Shown in pieces: positions 56,459 to 64,000 of a DNA stretch of 64,000 nucleotides (position 1 is the first letter of the stretch; every line of letters starts with the position of its first letter). Both the position numbers and the translations under genes were made by a program. Source of the stretch: Dechloromonas sp. HYN0024 (GTDB taxonomy: Bacteria > Pseudomonadota > Gammaproteobacteria > Burkholderiales > Rhodocyclaceae); NCBI RefSeq assembly GCF_003441615.1, contig NZ_CP031842.1, positions 2,126,501-2,190,500 of the forward strand, written 5' to 3'. The notes beneath the pieces are model-generated. The model did not search any database and was not told where the DNA came from. It saw only the letters and a list, made by a program, of their open reading frames with translations.

Positions 56459-56968
56459 ATGCATAAAGTATTGGTTTCTCTTCTTCTTGCCTCCTCGCTG
56501 CTCGCTGGCGGGATCGGTGCGCCCTTGGCAGCCGAGTCGATTCGCAAGCCGGAAGAGCAGCAATCGTTTTTTGAACGTTACACCAACGCCGCTCAGGATG
56601 TCATTCTGCAAGGCCTGAAGCTGGTTGGCGTGCGCTATCGCTTTGGTGGCAATGACGAAAGCAGCGGCCTCGACTGTAGCGGTTTCGTCCGTCTCGTCTT
56701 CAAGGACAGCATCGGCACCAGCCTGCCTCGCACCGCCCGCGAAATGAGCGAAGTTGGCGAGCAGGTCGACGTCAGCCAGCTGAAGCCGGGCGACCTGGTG
56801 TTTTTCAACACGATGCGCCGCACCTTTTCCCACGTTGGCATCTATCTTGGCGATAATCACTTCCTGCATGCCCCGCGTACGGGCGCCGAAGTTCGTGTCG
56901 AAAATATGGACAGCAGCTACTGGATGGCCCGCTACAACGGGGCACGACGAATACTCGAAGGCAATTGA
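56459..56968 (+). CDS. NlpC/P60 cell-wall endopeptidase
   Basis: 169 residues. Signal peptide to about residue 25 (LVSLLLASSLLAGGIGAPLAA). The NlpC/P60 domain has catalytic Cys73 in LDCSGFVRLV, His125 in FSHVGIYLG and His137 in FLHAPRTG. Cleaves peptidoglycan stem peptides in the periplasm. Divergent from acuI with 121 bases between; followed by its own terminator. Confidence 0.94.
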   Translation: MHKVLVSLLLASSLLAGGIGAPLAAESIRKPEEQQSFFERYTNAAQDVILQGLKLVGVRYRFGGNDESSGLDCSGFVRLVFKDSIGTSLPRTAREMSEVGEQVDVSQLKPGDLVFFNTMRRTFSHVGIYLGDNHFLHAPRTGAEVRVENMDSSYWMARYNGARRILEGN

Positions 56969-56970
56969 CG

Positions 56971-56995
56971 AAAGCGGCTTGAAGCCGCTTTTTTT
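56971..56995 (+). terminator. Rho-independent terminator after the NlpC/P60 gene
   Basis: AAGCGGCTT-GAAGCCGCTT followed by seven T, 3 bases after the stop codon. Confidence 0.92.
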
Positions 56996-57096
56996 ACGCC
57001 CGGCCAGTGCTTTCGCGGCGCTATCGAGCACCACCTGTCCTCGCCAAAGCACTGGCTATTCCCTACAATTCCGGAGCGCTCTGGAACCACAGGACT

Positions 57097-57663
57097 ATGA
57101 CCACCAAGGAATTAACAACGAGTAAGCTGATCACCGCGATCCACGCCGGCAGCCTGCATGGCGTCATCAACGCGCTGGCAGCTGGAGACGATATCGAATT
57201 GCCTGACATGCATGGCTTCGGCGGCCTGCCGCTGCGCACCGCCTGCTTCGCCGGCAATCTGGCCATCGTCCGCGAGTTGCTCACCCACGGTGCCAATCCG
57301 AATGCAGTCACCAATGACGGCCCGGGCGGACCGCTGCGCTTGGCCCTGAGACTTGGCTATCAGGACATCGTCAACCTGCTGCTGGAGGTCGGCGCTTTCG
57401 TCCCCGAGGGCGTCAATTTGCCAACGCAAACAATCGACATCCTGTGCGACGCCTTGCCCGAGGATGTAATGCCTGCACCGCCCACAGAGAGCAAGCCGGA
57501 CAACAGCATCGATTTCACCCCGGCCGATCTGCCGCTATCTGCGGACGCCATCGATCCGACCGACCATTTCGGCACCGAGACCAAGCTACTCAGCATGGAC
57601 CTCCTCTTTCTTGACGAGCACAGCCTCGACATCGACACGCCACCGGCCAAAGACAAGTCCTGA
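57097..57663 (+). CDS. Ankyrin-repeat protein
   Basis: 188 residues from the ATG at 57097. Two to three ankyrin repeats: GLPLRTACFAGNLAIVRELL with THGANPNAVTNDGPGG, then LRLALRLGYQDIVNLLLEVG. The C-terminal 80 residues are acidic, Pro/Asp-rich and probably disordered. No signal peptide, so cytoplasmic. 23 bases before aat; may share its transcript. Binding partner unknown. Confidence 0.85.
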   Translation: MTTKELTTSKLITAIHAGSLHGVINALAAGDDIELPDMHGFGGLPLRTACFAGNLAIVRELLTHGANPNAVTNDGPGGPLRLALRLGYQDIVNLLLEVGAFVPEGVNLPTQTIDILCDALPEDVMPAPPTESKPDNSIDFTPADLPLSADAIDPTDHFGTETKLLSMDLLFLDEHSLDIDTPPAKDKS

Positions 57664-57686
57664 TCGACCGCCATCAACGCCACACC

Positions 57687-58391
57687 ATGATCCCGTTTCT
57701 CGGCCCGCTTGATCCTTTTCCGCCAGTCGCCATGGCCCAGGCCGAGATGGGGGGACTCCTCGCGGTCGGTGGCGGCCTCTTGCCAGACCGCCTGCTGGAA
57801 GCTTACCGACAGGGCATTTTCCCGTGGGGAACGGTCGATGGCCTGCCGCTGTGGTACTCGCCCGATCCGCGCATGGTGCTATTCCCGGAAGAGTTCCGGC
57901 TGACCCGCTCGCTGAGGAAAACGCTGCGCTCGGGAAAGTTCGAGGTCCGCTTCGACACTGACTTCCCCGGGATCATGGATGCCTGCGCGACAACACCCCG
58001 CCCCGGCCAGGACGGCACCTGGATCACCGCCGAAATGAAGGATGCCTACGTCCGTCTGCATGAACTCGGCTGGGCGCATTCGGTCGAAAGCTATGAGGGA
58101 GATACGCTGGTCGGTGGCCTGTACGGGCTGGCCATCGGTCGCATGTTCTACGGCGAATCGATGTTCTCCCATCGAACCGATGCCTCGAAGGTCGCCTTTG
58201 CTCACCTTGTGCGTTATCTTGTAGCCAACCAATTCGGCATGATCGACTGTCAGATGCACACCGACCACCTCGCCTCGCTCGGCGGCCGCGAAATTCCTCG
58301 CGACGTATTCTCGACCCGATTATCGGCCCTGAGCGGCGCAGCCTCGGCGCGCACCCGCTGGACAACCAACCCATCTGATATCGCGTGGTAA
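57687..58391 (+). CDS. aat: Leucyl/phenylalanyl-tRNA--protein transferase
   Basis: 234 residues. FPPVAMAQAEMGGLLAVGG, the YRQGIFPWG segment, YSPDPRMVLFPEEF and FGMIDCQMHTDHLASLGGREIPR are the Aat signature. Adds Leu or Phe to N-terminal Arg/Lys of proteins for ClpAP degradation. Ends 3 bases before bpt, its functional relative. Confidence 0.96.
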   Translation: MIPFLGPLDPFPPVAMAQAEMGGLLAVGGGLLPDRLLEAYRQGIFPWGTVDGLPLWYSPDPRMVLFPEEFRLTRSLRKTLRSGKFEVRFDTDFPGIMDACATTPRPGQDGTWITAEMKDAYVRLHELGWAHSVESYEGDTLVGGLYGLAIGRMFYGESMFSHRTDASKVAFAHLVRYLVANQFGMIDCQMHTDHLASLGGREIPRDVFSTRLSALSGAASARTRWTTNPSDIAW

Positions 58392-58394
58392 GCC

Positions 58395-59138
58395 ATGGCC
58401 CTGCCTGACGACGCTGCCCTGCCTTTCTCGCTGCTCCAGTACTACGCCACCTCGCCCTACCCGTGCAGTTACCTGGCCGATCGCGAAGCCCGCTCGCAGG
58501 TCGCCACACCAGCCCACCTGATCGACAGCGAAATCTACAGTACGCTGGTTCGCGCCGGCTTTCGCCGCAGCGGCCTGTTCACCTACCGCCCGCATTGCGA
58601 CAACTGCCGCGCGTGTGTTCCAGTGCGACTGCCGGTCGCCGAATTTCAGCCCAACCGCAGTCAACGCCGGGCATCGCGGCAGCACGCCGACCTCTACGCC
58701 CGCGAACTGCCGCTGCTTTACTACGATGAGCATTACGCGCTGTACAACCGTTATCAGCAGGCCCGCCATCCCGGTGGCGGCATGGATGAGGACAGCCACG
58801 ACCAGTACGCCCAGTTCCTCCTGCAGAGCCGTGTCGACACCCGACTGATCGAATTCACCCAGCACGGCATCGTCCGCATGGTGAGCCTGATTGACGTCCT
58901 CGATGACGGCCTGTCCTCGGTATACACCTTCTACGATCCGGATATCCCGAACGCCAGTTTCGGCACCTACAACATCCTCTGGCAAGCTGCCCAATGCCAG
59001 ACCCTCGGGCTGCCCTACCTGTACCTTGGCTACTGGATCGCCGAAAGCCGAAAAATGGCCTACAAATCAGCCTTTCAACCAATCGAAGGGCGCCTCGACG
59101 GACACTGGATCCGTCTCCCCAAACCGGAACACCGATGA
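58395..59138 (+). CDS. bpt: Aspartate/glutamate leucyltransferase
   Basis: 247 residues of the ATE/Bpt family. [16 protein letters not shown] near the start, [23 protein letters not shown] with the Cys-rich motif, and the C-terminal [18 protein letters not shown]. Bpt adds Leu to N-terminal Asp/Glu. Together with aat it gives two branches of the N-end rule in one operon. Its stop overlaps the next start by 4 bases. Confidence 0.95.
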   Translation: MALPDDAALPFSLLQYYATSPYPCSYLADREARSQVATPAHLIDSEIYSTLVRAGFRRSGLFTYRPHCDNCRACVPVRLPVAEFQPNRSQRRASRQHADLYARELPLLYYDEHYALYNRYQQARHPGGGMDEDSHDQYAQFLLQSRVDTRLIEFTQHGIVRMVSLIDVLDDGLSSVYTFYDPDIPNASFGTYNILWQAAQCQTLGLPYLYLGYWIAESRKMAYKSAFQPIEGRLDGHWIRLPKPEHR

Positions 59139-59812
59139 ACCTCCGCCCCCTCCTCGCCCTGCTCATCCCGCTCTGCGCCTTCGCCACCAACGAACGTATC
59201 GCTTACACCTGCGACAACGGCAGCCACATCGACATTTCATTCTCGACCGATCCTGCCGACCGCCCCCAGGCAACCCTGCATTTTGCTGATGCCGTGGTCG
59301 TCCTGCCCCAAGTCCCGGCCGCCTCGGGCGCCCTCTACCGCAATGGCGACATACGTCTGCATACCAGGGGTGACGAGGCCATTTTCGAAGATGGAAAGAA
59401 CAACCTGCGCCGCTGCAGCCGGGGCCAAGCAGCCCCCACCCCGCCGCAATCGGCGACGCCAACCACGACGCCACCCGTCACCAGCAGTTTTGTCGACATC
59501 ACCGGCCAAGTCACTTATCTCGCCCGCATCGCCCTGCCACCCGACGCCATTCTGAGCGTCCGCATTCAGGCCGGCCGGCGCACGCTGGTCGAACAACGCT
59601 ATGAACTGAACGGTGCCCAGGTGCCAATCCCCTTCAGCGCCACGGTCGACCGCGACTTGATCGGCAAGAAGGCGATGACTACCGTGAGCGCCCGTATCGA
59701 GGTCGGAGGCCAGCCACTCTTTGTCAGCCCCAAGCCAGTCCCGGCCCTGCAGAATGGCCGGCCCGTGCCGGTGGACATCATCCTGACGCCCGCCCCACGA
59801 AAGCACCGCTGA
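59135..59812 (+). CDS. Exported MliC-like plus YbaY-like fusion protein
   Basis: 225 residues from the ATG at 59135 (ATGA overlap with bpt). Signal peptide to about residue 18. Residues 20-95 resemble MliC, a C-type lysozyme inhibitor: [15 protein letters not shown] and a second Cys in NNLRRCSRG. After a Pro/Thr linker, about 115-220 resemble the YbaY domain ([36 protein letters not shown]). Likely periplasmic or surface. Domain calls are by motif only. Confidence 0.72.
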   Translation: MNLRPLLALLIPLCAFATNERIAYTCDNGSHIDISFSTDPADRPQATLHFADAVVVLPQVPAASGALYRNGDIRLHTRGDEAIFEDGKNNLRRCSRGQAAPTPPQSATPTTTPPVTSSFVDITGQVTYLARIALPPDAILSVRIQAGRRTLVEQRYELNGAQVPIPFSATVDRDLIGKKAMTTVSARIEVGGQPLFVSPKPVPALQNGRPVPVDIILTPAPRKHR

Positions 59813-59849
59813 TCGCCCTGTCGGACCAATAGCCCTTATCCAGGAGAAG

Positions 59850-60308
59850 ATGCACGCCATGGACACCCGTTTTCTCGACGACCTCACGCCCGGCCAGACA
59901 TTCGTGACACCGGGCTTTACCCTGACCGAAGCGGAAATCATCGACTTCGCCTGGCGTTACGATCCGCAGCCCTTTCATCTCGATACCAATGCAGCAGCCA
60001 ACTCGCCCTATGGCGGGTTGATCGCCAGCGGCTTTCAGAGCCTCGCCATTTGCTTCCGGCTATTTATCCAGTCCGGCATTCTGGCCGATTCGAGCATGGG
60101 CTCGCCGGGCATCGACGAATTGCGCTGGCTGGCGCCGGTCCGCCCTGGCGATACACTGCATGGCGAGATCGAAGTGCTCGAGGTCCGACCCTCGAAATCG
60201 AAGCCGGACCGTGGCATTGCCCGCCTCAGATACCAAGCCATCAACCAGCGCGGCGAGGCGGTTTTGAGCTTTATCGTCAATCACCTGCTACGCCGAAATC
60301 CGGCCTGA
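59850..60308 (+). CDS. MaoC-like hot-dog dehydratase
   Basis: 152 residues (ATG at 59859 is the alternative start; AGGAG is 3 bases from the first and 12 from the second). YDPQPFHLDTNAAANSPYGG contains the Asp/His hydratase pair of the MaoC family, followed by LIASGFQSLAICFRLF. Probably hydrates enoyl-CoA. About 40 bases after the previous gene. Confidence 0.9.
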   Translation: MHAMDTRFLDDLTPGQTFVTPGFTLTEAEIIDFAWRYDPQPFHLDTNAAANSPYGGLIASGFQSLAICFRLFIQSGILADSSMGSPGIDELRWLAPVRPGDTLHGEIEVLEVRPSKSKPDRGIARLRYQAINQRGEAVLSFIVNHLLRRNPA

Positions 60309-60392
60309 AACACCCGGCCAACCAAACTTTACCTTTGGTCAAATATCACAATGGTATTCTGCAAGGCGAACCATTTTTCCGGAGCCACTTCA

Positions 60393-60995
60393 ATGCGCAT
60401 TCGTCTCTATGCCGTCCTCATTCTCATCGTCAGCCTGCTCTCCGGCTGCGGCTATAACCAGATCCAGATCAACGACGAAGGCGTCAATGCCGCCTGGTCC
60501 GAGGTACTCAACCAGTACAAGCGCCGGGCTGACCTGATTCCCAACCTAGTGTCCGTCGTCCAGGGCTATGCCGCGCACGAAAAGGAAGTGCTGATCGGCG
60601 TCACCGAGGCGCGCGCCAACGTCGCGGGCATGAAGATGACGCCGGAACTGGTCAATGACGAGGCCACCTTTGCCAAGTTTCAGAAAGCCCAGTCCGAACT
60701 ATCCGGGGCGCTCTCCCGCCTGCTCGTGGTGTCCGAAAACTATCCCCAGTTGAAGGCAGATGCCAATTTCCGCGACCTCCAGGCCCAGCTCGAAGGTACC
60801 GAAAACCGCATCACCGTGGCGCGCAACCGCTATATCGACACGGTTCGCGCCTACAACATCTCGGTCCGCACCTTCCCCAACAACCTGACGGCAATGCTGA
60901 TGGGCTGGAAAGCCAAGGCCAACTTCACAGTCGAGGATGAAAAGGCGATTTCTGCCCCGCCGGTCATCAAGTTCGACGCACCCGCCGCCAAATAA
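60393..60995 (+). CDS. lemA: LemA-family lipoprotein
   Basis: 200 residues from the ATG at 60393, which opens a lipoprotein signal ending LLSGCGYNQ. The LemA pattern follows: WSEVLNQYKRRADLIPNLV and YNISVRTFPNNLTAMLMGWK. Helical-bundle membrane-associated protein; exact role unclear. Precedes two TPM-domain genes, an arrangement found widely. Confidence 0.94.
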   Translation: MRIRLYAVLILIVSLLSGCGYNQIQINDEGVNAAWSEVLNQYKRRADLIPNLVSVVQGYAAHEKEVLIGVTEARANVAGMKMTPELVNDEATFAKFQKAQSELSGALSRLLVVSENYPQLKADANFRDLQAQLEGTENRITVARNRYIDTVRAYNISVRTFPNNLTAMLMGWKAKANFTVEDEKAISAPPVIKFDAPAAK

Positions 60996-61001
60996 CGCCG
61001 G

Positions 61002-61841
61002 ATGCTGCGCTGGCTCGCCACGCTCTGTTTTGCCCTGCTGCCGCTGCTCGCCTGGAGCGCCAACGAAATAGCGCTGCCGACGTTGCGCGAGCGCGTCACC
61101 GACCTGACTGCCACCTTGTCGGTCGAGCAGCGCGCAGCCCTGACGACAAGCCTCGCCGCACTCGAAAATGAGAAGGGCGCGCAGATAGCCATTGTGTTAC
61201 TGCCGACGACGCAGCCTGAAACCGTCGAGCAATTTGGCATCCGCCTCGCTGAGGCCTGGAAAATAGGCCGCAAGGGTGTCGATGACGGGGTGATCGTCAT
61301 CGTCGCCAAGGATGACCGGCGCATGCGGATCGAGGTCGGCTACGGGCTGGAAGGGGCAATTCCAGACGCTATCGCCAAGCGCATCGTGGCCGAACAGATG
61401 GCCCCACGTTTCCGTCAGGGAGATTTTGCCGGCGGCCTGCGGGCAACTGTCGACACCCTAGACAAACTGATTCGCGGCGAGACACTGCCCGCCCCGGTTG
61501 TGCCACCGACGCAAAGTGGAAACGACCCCGGCGACGCCATGACTTTTCTACTCATCCTTTTCTTCATAGCCGGTGCCATCCGTTCGATCTTCGGCCTGTT
61601 GGGCTCGGTGGCCGTTTCCGGCGCCGCCGGCTGGCTGGCCTGGACACTCTTCGCCTCGTTCGGTCTGGCCGGCGGCGCCGCGCTGCTCGCCTTCGCCCTT
61701 TCCTTCATTCGCCTCGGCCGCGGTGGTTGGCATTCAGGTGGCGGCTTCCCCGGTGGTTTTGGTGGCGGTTCATCGGGCGGCGGTGGATTTTCCGGCGGCG
61801 GTGGCGGCTTTGGCGGCGGCGGCGCGTCGGGAAACTGGTGA
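61002..61841 (+). CDS. TPM-domain membrane protein (YgcG-like)
   Basis: 279 residues. Signal peptide, TPM domain about 25-145 (QIAIVLLPTTQPETVEQFG, DDGVIVIVAKDDRRMRIEVG), two transmembrane helices near 180-235 and a C-terminal glycine-serine-phenylalanine-rich tail (FGGGSSGGGGFSGGGGG). Begins 6 bases after lemA. TPM proteins have been tied to photosystem repair in plants and to membrane quality functions in bacteria. Confidence 0.9.
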   Translation: MLRWLATLCFALLPLLAWSANEIALPTLRERVTDLTATLSVEQRAALTTSLAALENEKGAQIAIVLLPTTQPETVEQFGIRLAEAWKIGRKGVDDGVIVIVAKDDRRMRIEVGYGLEGAIPDAIAKRIVAEQMAPRFRQGDFAGGLRATVDTLDKLIRGETLPAPVVPPTQSGNDPGDAMTFLLILFFIAGAIRSIFGLLGSVAVSGAAGWLAWTLFASFGLAGGAALLAFALSFIRLGRGGWHSGGGFPGGFGGGSSGGGGFSGGGGGFGGGGASGNW

Positions 61842-61845
61842 AATA

Positions 61846-62340
61846 ATGCTCATACGCCTGCTCAAACACCTGACATCACCCGGCTGGTGGGCCAGACGCG
61901 CCTTCCGGGCGGCTGATCTGACCGCCATCGGTAACGCCGTCAAGGCATCGGAAGCTCTGCACCGGGGGGAAATCCGCATCGCCATCGAAGGCCCGTTACC
62001 GATTGGCTGGCTGCTTGGCAATCAGTCCTGCCGCGACCGCGCCGCAATGCTCTTCGACGCCCTCGGCGTCGCAGCGACGCAGGAAGCTAACGGCATTCTC
62101 GTTTATGTCCAGTTGGTCGACCGCCGCGTCGATATCCTTGCCGACCGGGGCATTGCAGCCCTGGTTGAACAGAGCGTGTGGGATTCGGTCTGCCGCGAGA
62201 TGGAAGCGTCCTTTGCTGCCGGACATTTCCGGGCGGGAATGTGTCATGCCATCGAACGCATCACGGCATTGCTGGCGCGGCACTTTCCGGGAACGGGCAA
62301 CAACCCGAACGAACTCGACGACGCTCCGACACTCCTGTAA
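61846..62340 (+). CDS. Second TPM-domain protein
   Basis: 164 residues from the ATG at 61846, 4 bases after the previous stop. DLTAIGNAVKASEALHRGEI and GILVYVQLVDRRVDILADRG match the second half of TPM domains. No signal peptide and no glycine tail, unlike the preceding gene. Third and last gene of the lemA unit. Confidence 0.85.
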   Translation: MLIRLLKHLTSPGWWARRAFRAADLTAIGNAVKASEALHRGEIRIAIEGPLPIGWLLGNQSCRDRAAMLFDALGVAATQEANGILVYVQLVDRRVDILADRGIAALVEQSVWDSVCREMEASFAAGHFRAGMCHAIERITALLARHFPGTGNNPNELDDAPTLL

Positions 62341-62374
62341 GGGTACCCGGCCCCCGCAGCGACCGGCTTGAAAA

Positions 62375-62890
62375 TCAGGAATTACTCAAATCTTCGAGGA
62401 TGTAATCGCAAACATCCTGGGGCGTTGGGTTTTCCAGTGCCGACAGATATTTCAGGTGATATTTTGTATTCGCTAACAACGACGATATTTGCTTCAGTGT
62501 TTCCTTGCTGACAGTAGCGCGCTCGTCGACCTCAAGTTCGATCAACTGAAATGACGAAATGGCATTTCCCAGATAGTGCATAGAGGCGGTCATTGCAGCA
62601 CCATAAAGCTCGTGTTTTTCGTCCACAGAATCGTCGCTTCCATCGTATTTCTCGATAAACGCTGCGACGATATATGCCAGAAAGGATGCCAAGACCGCCA
62701 CAATGATCAGTATGGCAAGGCAAGCCTGAATCGGTGTTGCATCATCGACAAACAACACCTTTAGCCCCTGAAAGGCGAGCACACCAAGCATCGTTGACCC
62801 GAACACCAATGACGCAGCTTTCGCCGGCGAGCATAAGGTTTTTCCCATTTTTTTCTGTAGTGCCAAGTTCACAACATCCCCAACATTCAC
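62375..62890 (-). CDS. Uncharacterised membrane protein
   Basis: 171 residues, not recognised. Two hydrophobic segments (about 25-47 and 54-77), then an acidic cytoplasmic or periplasmic region with predicted helices (SVDEKHELYGAAMTASMHYL, ATVSKETLKQISSLLANTK). It lies downstream of the histidine kinase on the same strand with a 45-base gap, so may be co-transcribed. Confidence 0.65.
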   Translation of the reverse strand: MNVGDVVNLALQKKMGKTLCSPAKAASLVFGSTMLGVLAFQGLKVLFVDDATPIQACLAILIIVAVLASFLAYIVAAFIEKYDGSDDSVDEKHELYGAAMTASMHYLGNAISSFQLIELEVDERATVSKETLKQISSLLANTKYHLKYLSALENPTPQDVCDYILEDLSNS

Positions 62891-62935
62891 TCGTTATAAC
62901 AAAAGCATGAAGCCTTTTTCTTCAAGGCCGAACCA

Positions 62936-64000
62936 TCAGCCTTTCGGAATCCACAGTGTCACCGTCGTGCCCTCTCCGCTCTTGCTGACGATGTCGACAC
63001 GCCCTCCGTGCAGTTCAATAATTTCCCGGACGATGCTCATGCCCAGTCCGGTGCCTGGAATTTTTCCCGAGGTGTCAGCCCGGTAGAAGCGCTCGAAAAC
63101 TCGGGACACTTGATCCGGGGTCATGCCGATGCCGCGATCCGAGATGCGAATCCCGAGCAAACCGTCGGGCGAGCCTTCATTCGCGTCGATCAAGCCGACC
63201 AACACCTGATCACCGCAACCCGGAGAATATTTATAGGCGTTTGACAGGACGTTATTGACGGCCTGCATCAGTTTCTTGCGATCACCCCGGATCCAAAACT
63301 GCTGCGGATTGAAAATCTGCTGCCGGGTGTGTTCCCCCTCATTCGCCTTGAAATTACTGCTTACCTCAAGCAGCAATTCTCCTGCGTCGATGCGACTGAT
63401 ATTGAAGTCTTTGCCCTGCCGTTGCTCAATCCGAACCAGATCGAGCAATTCGTTGATGATCGATATCATCAACTCTGACTGGCGATGAATGATCGCCAGA
63501 GACTCGCCAACCTCCTCCGCCGGGAAGTCTGGCTGCATCATCAATTCAGCGAAGCCATAAATGTTGGCCATTGGTGTCCGTAGTTCGTGCGCAGCCGTCG
63601 ACAAAAACTCGCTTTTCAGTCGGTCCACTTCTGTCTCGTGGGTGATATCCCGAAAATAAAGAATCTGTGAAACGGCCTCAGCGTCGGCCATCCTGATGTC
63701 AACCTCAAGGACACGGTTGCCGGCGCCAGCCAGCTCAAACTGATGACGTGGGAATCGATCGGCATGATTGACCGAGCCGGCAGCCTGAGCGGCACGCATG
63801 GCCTCGAGGCCATTGAAGGGCTTTCCCGCGACCGACAATCTCCGCAGCTTCTCGGTAAAAGCATCCTCGTCGAGGCCGGCGATATCTCCCTTATCGAGAC
63901 CGGTCATGCGGCTGAAGGCGGGGCTGACATAGCTGACTCGTCGCTGCTTATCGAAGGAAAGGAAACCATCGGGACTCAGGGAGAAAATCACCGCCAACTG
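62936..64000 (-). CDS. PAS-domain sensor histidine kinase (5' end beyond the window)
   Basis: At least 353 residues; the frame continues past the right edge, so the true start is not here. A PAS domain comes first (SPDGFLSFDKQRRVSYVSPA), then the phospho-acceptor His in LSTAAHELRTPMANIYGF, the N box NNVLSNAYKYSP, G1 RISDRGIGM and G2 GTGLGMSIVREI. A complete catalytic core with no degenerate residue visible. No response regulator adjoins it in the window. Confidence 0.93.
   Translation of the reverse strand, partial: QLAVIFSLSPDGFLSFDKQRRVSYVSPAFSRMTGLDKGDIAGLDEDAFTEKLRRLSVAGKPFNGLEAMRAAQAAGSVNHADRFPRHQFELAGAGNRVLEVDIRMADAEAVSQILYFRDITHETEVDRLKSEFLSTAAHELRTPMANIYGFAELMMQPDFPAEEVGESLAIIHRQSELMISIINELLDLVRIEQRQGKDFNISRIDAGELLLEVSSNFKANEGEHTRQQIFNPQQFWIRGDRKKLMQAVNNVLSNAYKYSPGCGDQVLVGLIDANEGSPDGLLGIRISDRGIGMTPDQVSRVFERFYRADTSGKIPGTGLGMSIVREIIELHGGRVDIVSKSGEGTTVTLWIPKG

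Noticed and set aside
1..64000. CRISPR array, tRNA or rRNA genes
   Set aside because: No regularly spaced repeats and no cloverleaf or rRNA-like segment were noticed in reading the window; very short or diverged ones could be missed.

Overview
The window looks like a chromosomal segment of a Betaproteobacterium, most likely from the Rhodocyclales (Dechloromonas/Azonexus type). Reasons: the gyrA-serC-pheA-hisC-tyrA order, the rpsF-priB-rpsR-rplI-dnaB block, prpE/acuI and etfBA-acyl-CoA dehydrogenase metabolism, an OmpA-type porin-like protein next to ubiG, and high-GC codon use outside the surface-polysaccharide region. The genus is an inference; no rRNA gene is present. I saw no tRNA, rRNA or CRISPR array.

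Region 1 (about 1-19 kb, minus strand) is an O-antigen/surface polysaccharide island, visibly AT-richer than its surroundings except for the rfb genes. In transcription order (right to left) it holds rfbB2, a DUF4160 (broken)-DUF2442 pair, rfbA2, rfbC2, a DegT-type sugar aminotransferase, an ATP-grasp ligase, an FkbM-type methyltransferase, a Gfo/Idh/MocA dehydrogenase, a Wzx-like flippase, a WavQ-like glycosyltransferase, a family 2 glycosyltransferase, a WbpV-like sugar reductase, another family 2 glycosyltransferase, rfbB1, rfbA1, rfbC1, wzm, wzt and a terminal methyltransferase. The two rfbBAC sets are nearly identical at DNA level and lie in direct orientation about 13 kb apart, enclosing most of the cluster. 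Neither has rfbD. The aminotransferase next to an ATP-grasp ligase suggests a dTDP-4-amino-4,6-dideoxy sugar that is N-acylated, possibly by an amino acid.

Region 2 (19-26.5 kb, minus) is the housekeeping operon gyrA-serC-pheA-[DUF4160-DUF2442]-hisC-tyrA, with a second, intact copy of the DUF4160-DUF2442 pair between pheA and hisC.

Region 3 (26.5-39 kb) holds an mtaD-like deaminase, an OmpA-like protein and ubiG (plus), a methyltransferase and an unusual oligopeptide-type binding lipoprotein (minus), a peroxiredoxin, a PIN-PhoH ATPase and a transglutaminase-like protein whose catalytic Cys is Ser (plus), then dnaB and rpsF-priB-rpsR-rplI (minus).

Region 4 (39-51 kb) has etfBA with a CbiM-like membrane protein, a FimV-like protein and an acyl-CoA dehydrogenase. 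A divergent TetR regulator has two palindromic operators next to it. A ppx-mlaE-mlaF-mlaD-lipoprotein operon for phospholipid transport follows.

Region 5 (51-64 kb) starts with an IS110/IS1111-family insertion sequence with a 14-bp subterminal inverted repeat and a structured noncoding end. Then come acuI-response regulator-prpE (minus), and on the plus strand an NlpC/P60 hydrolase, an ankyrin protein, the N-end-rule transferases aat and bpt, an MliC-YbaY fusion, a MaoC hydratase, and lemA with two TPM-domain proteins. An unknown membrane protein and a histidine kinase cut by the window end close the segment.
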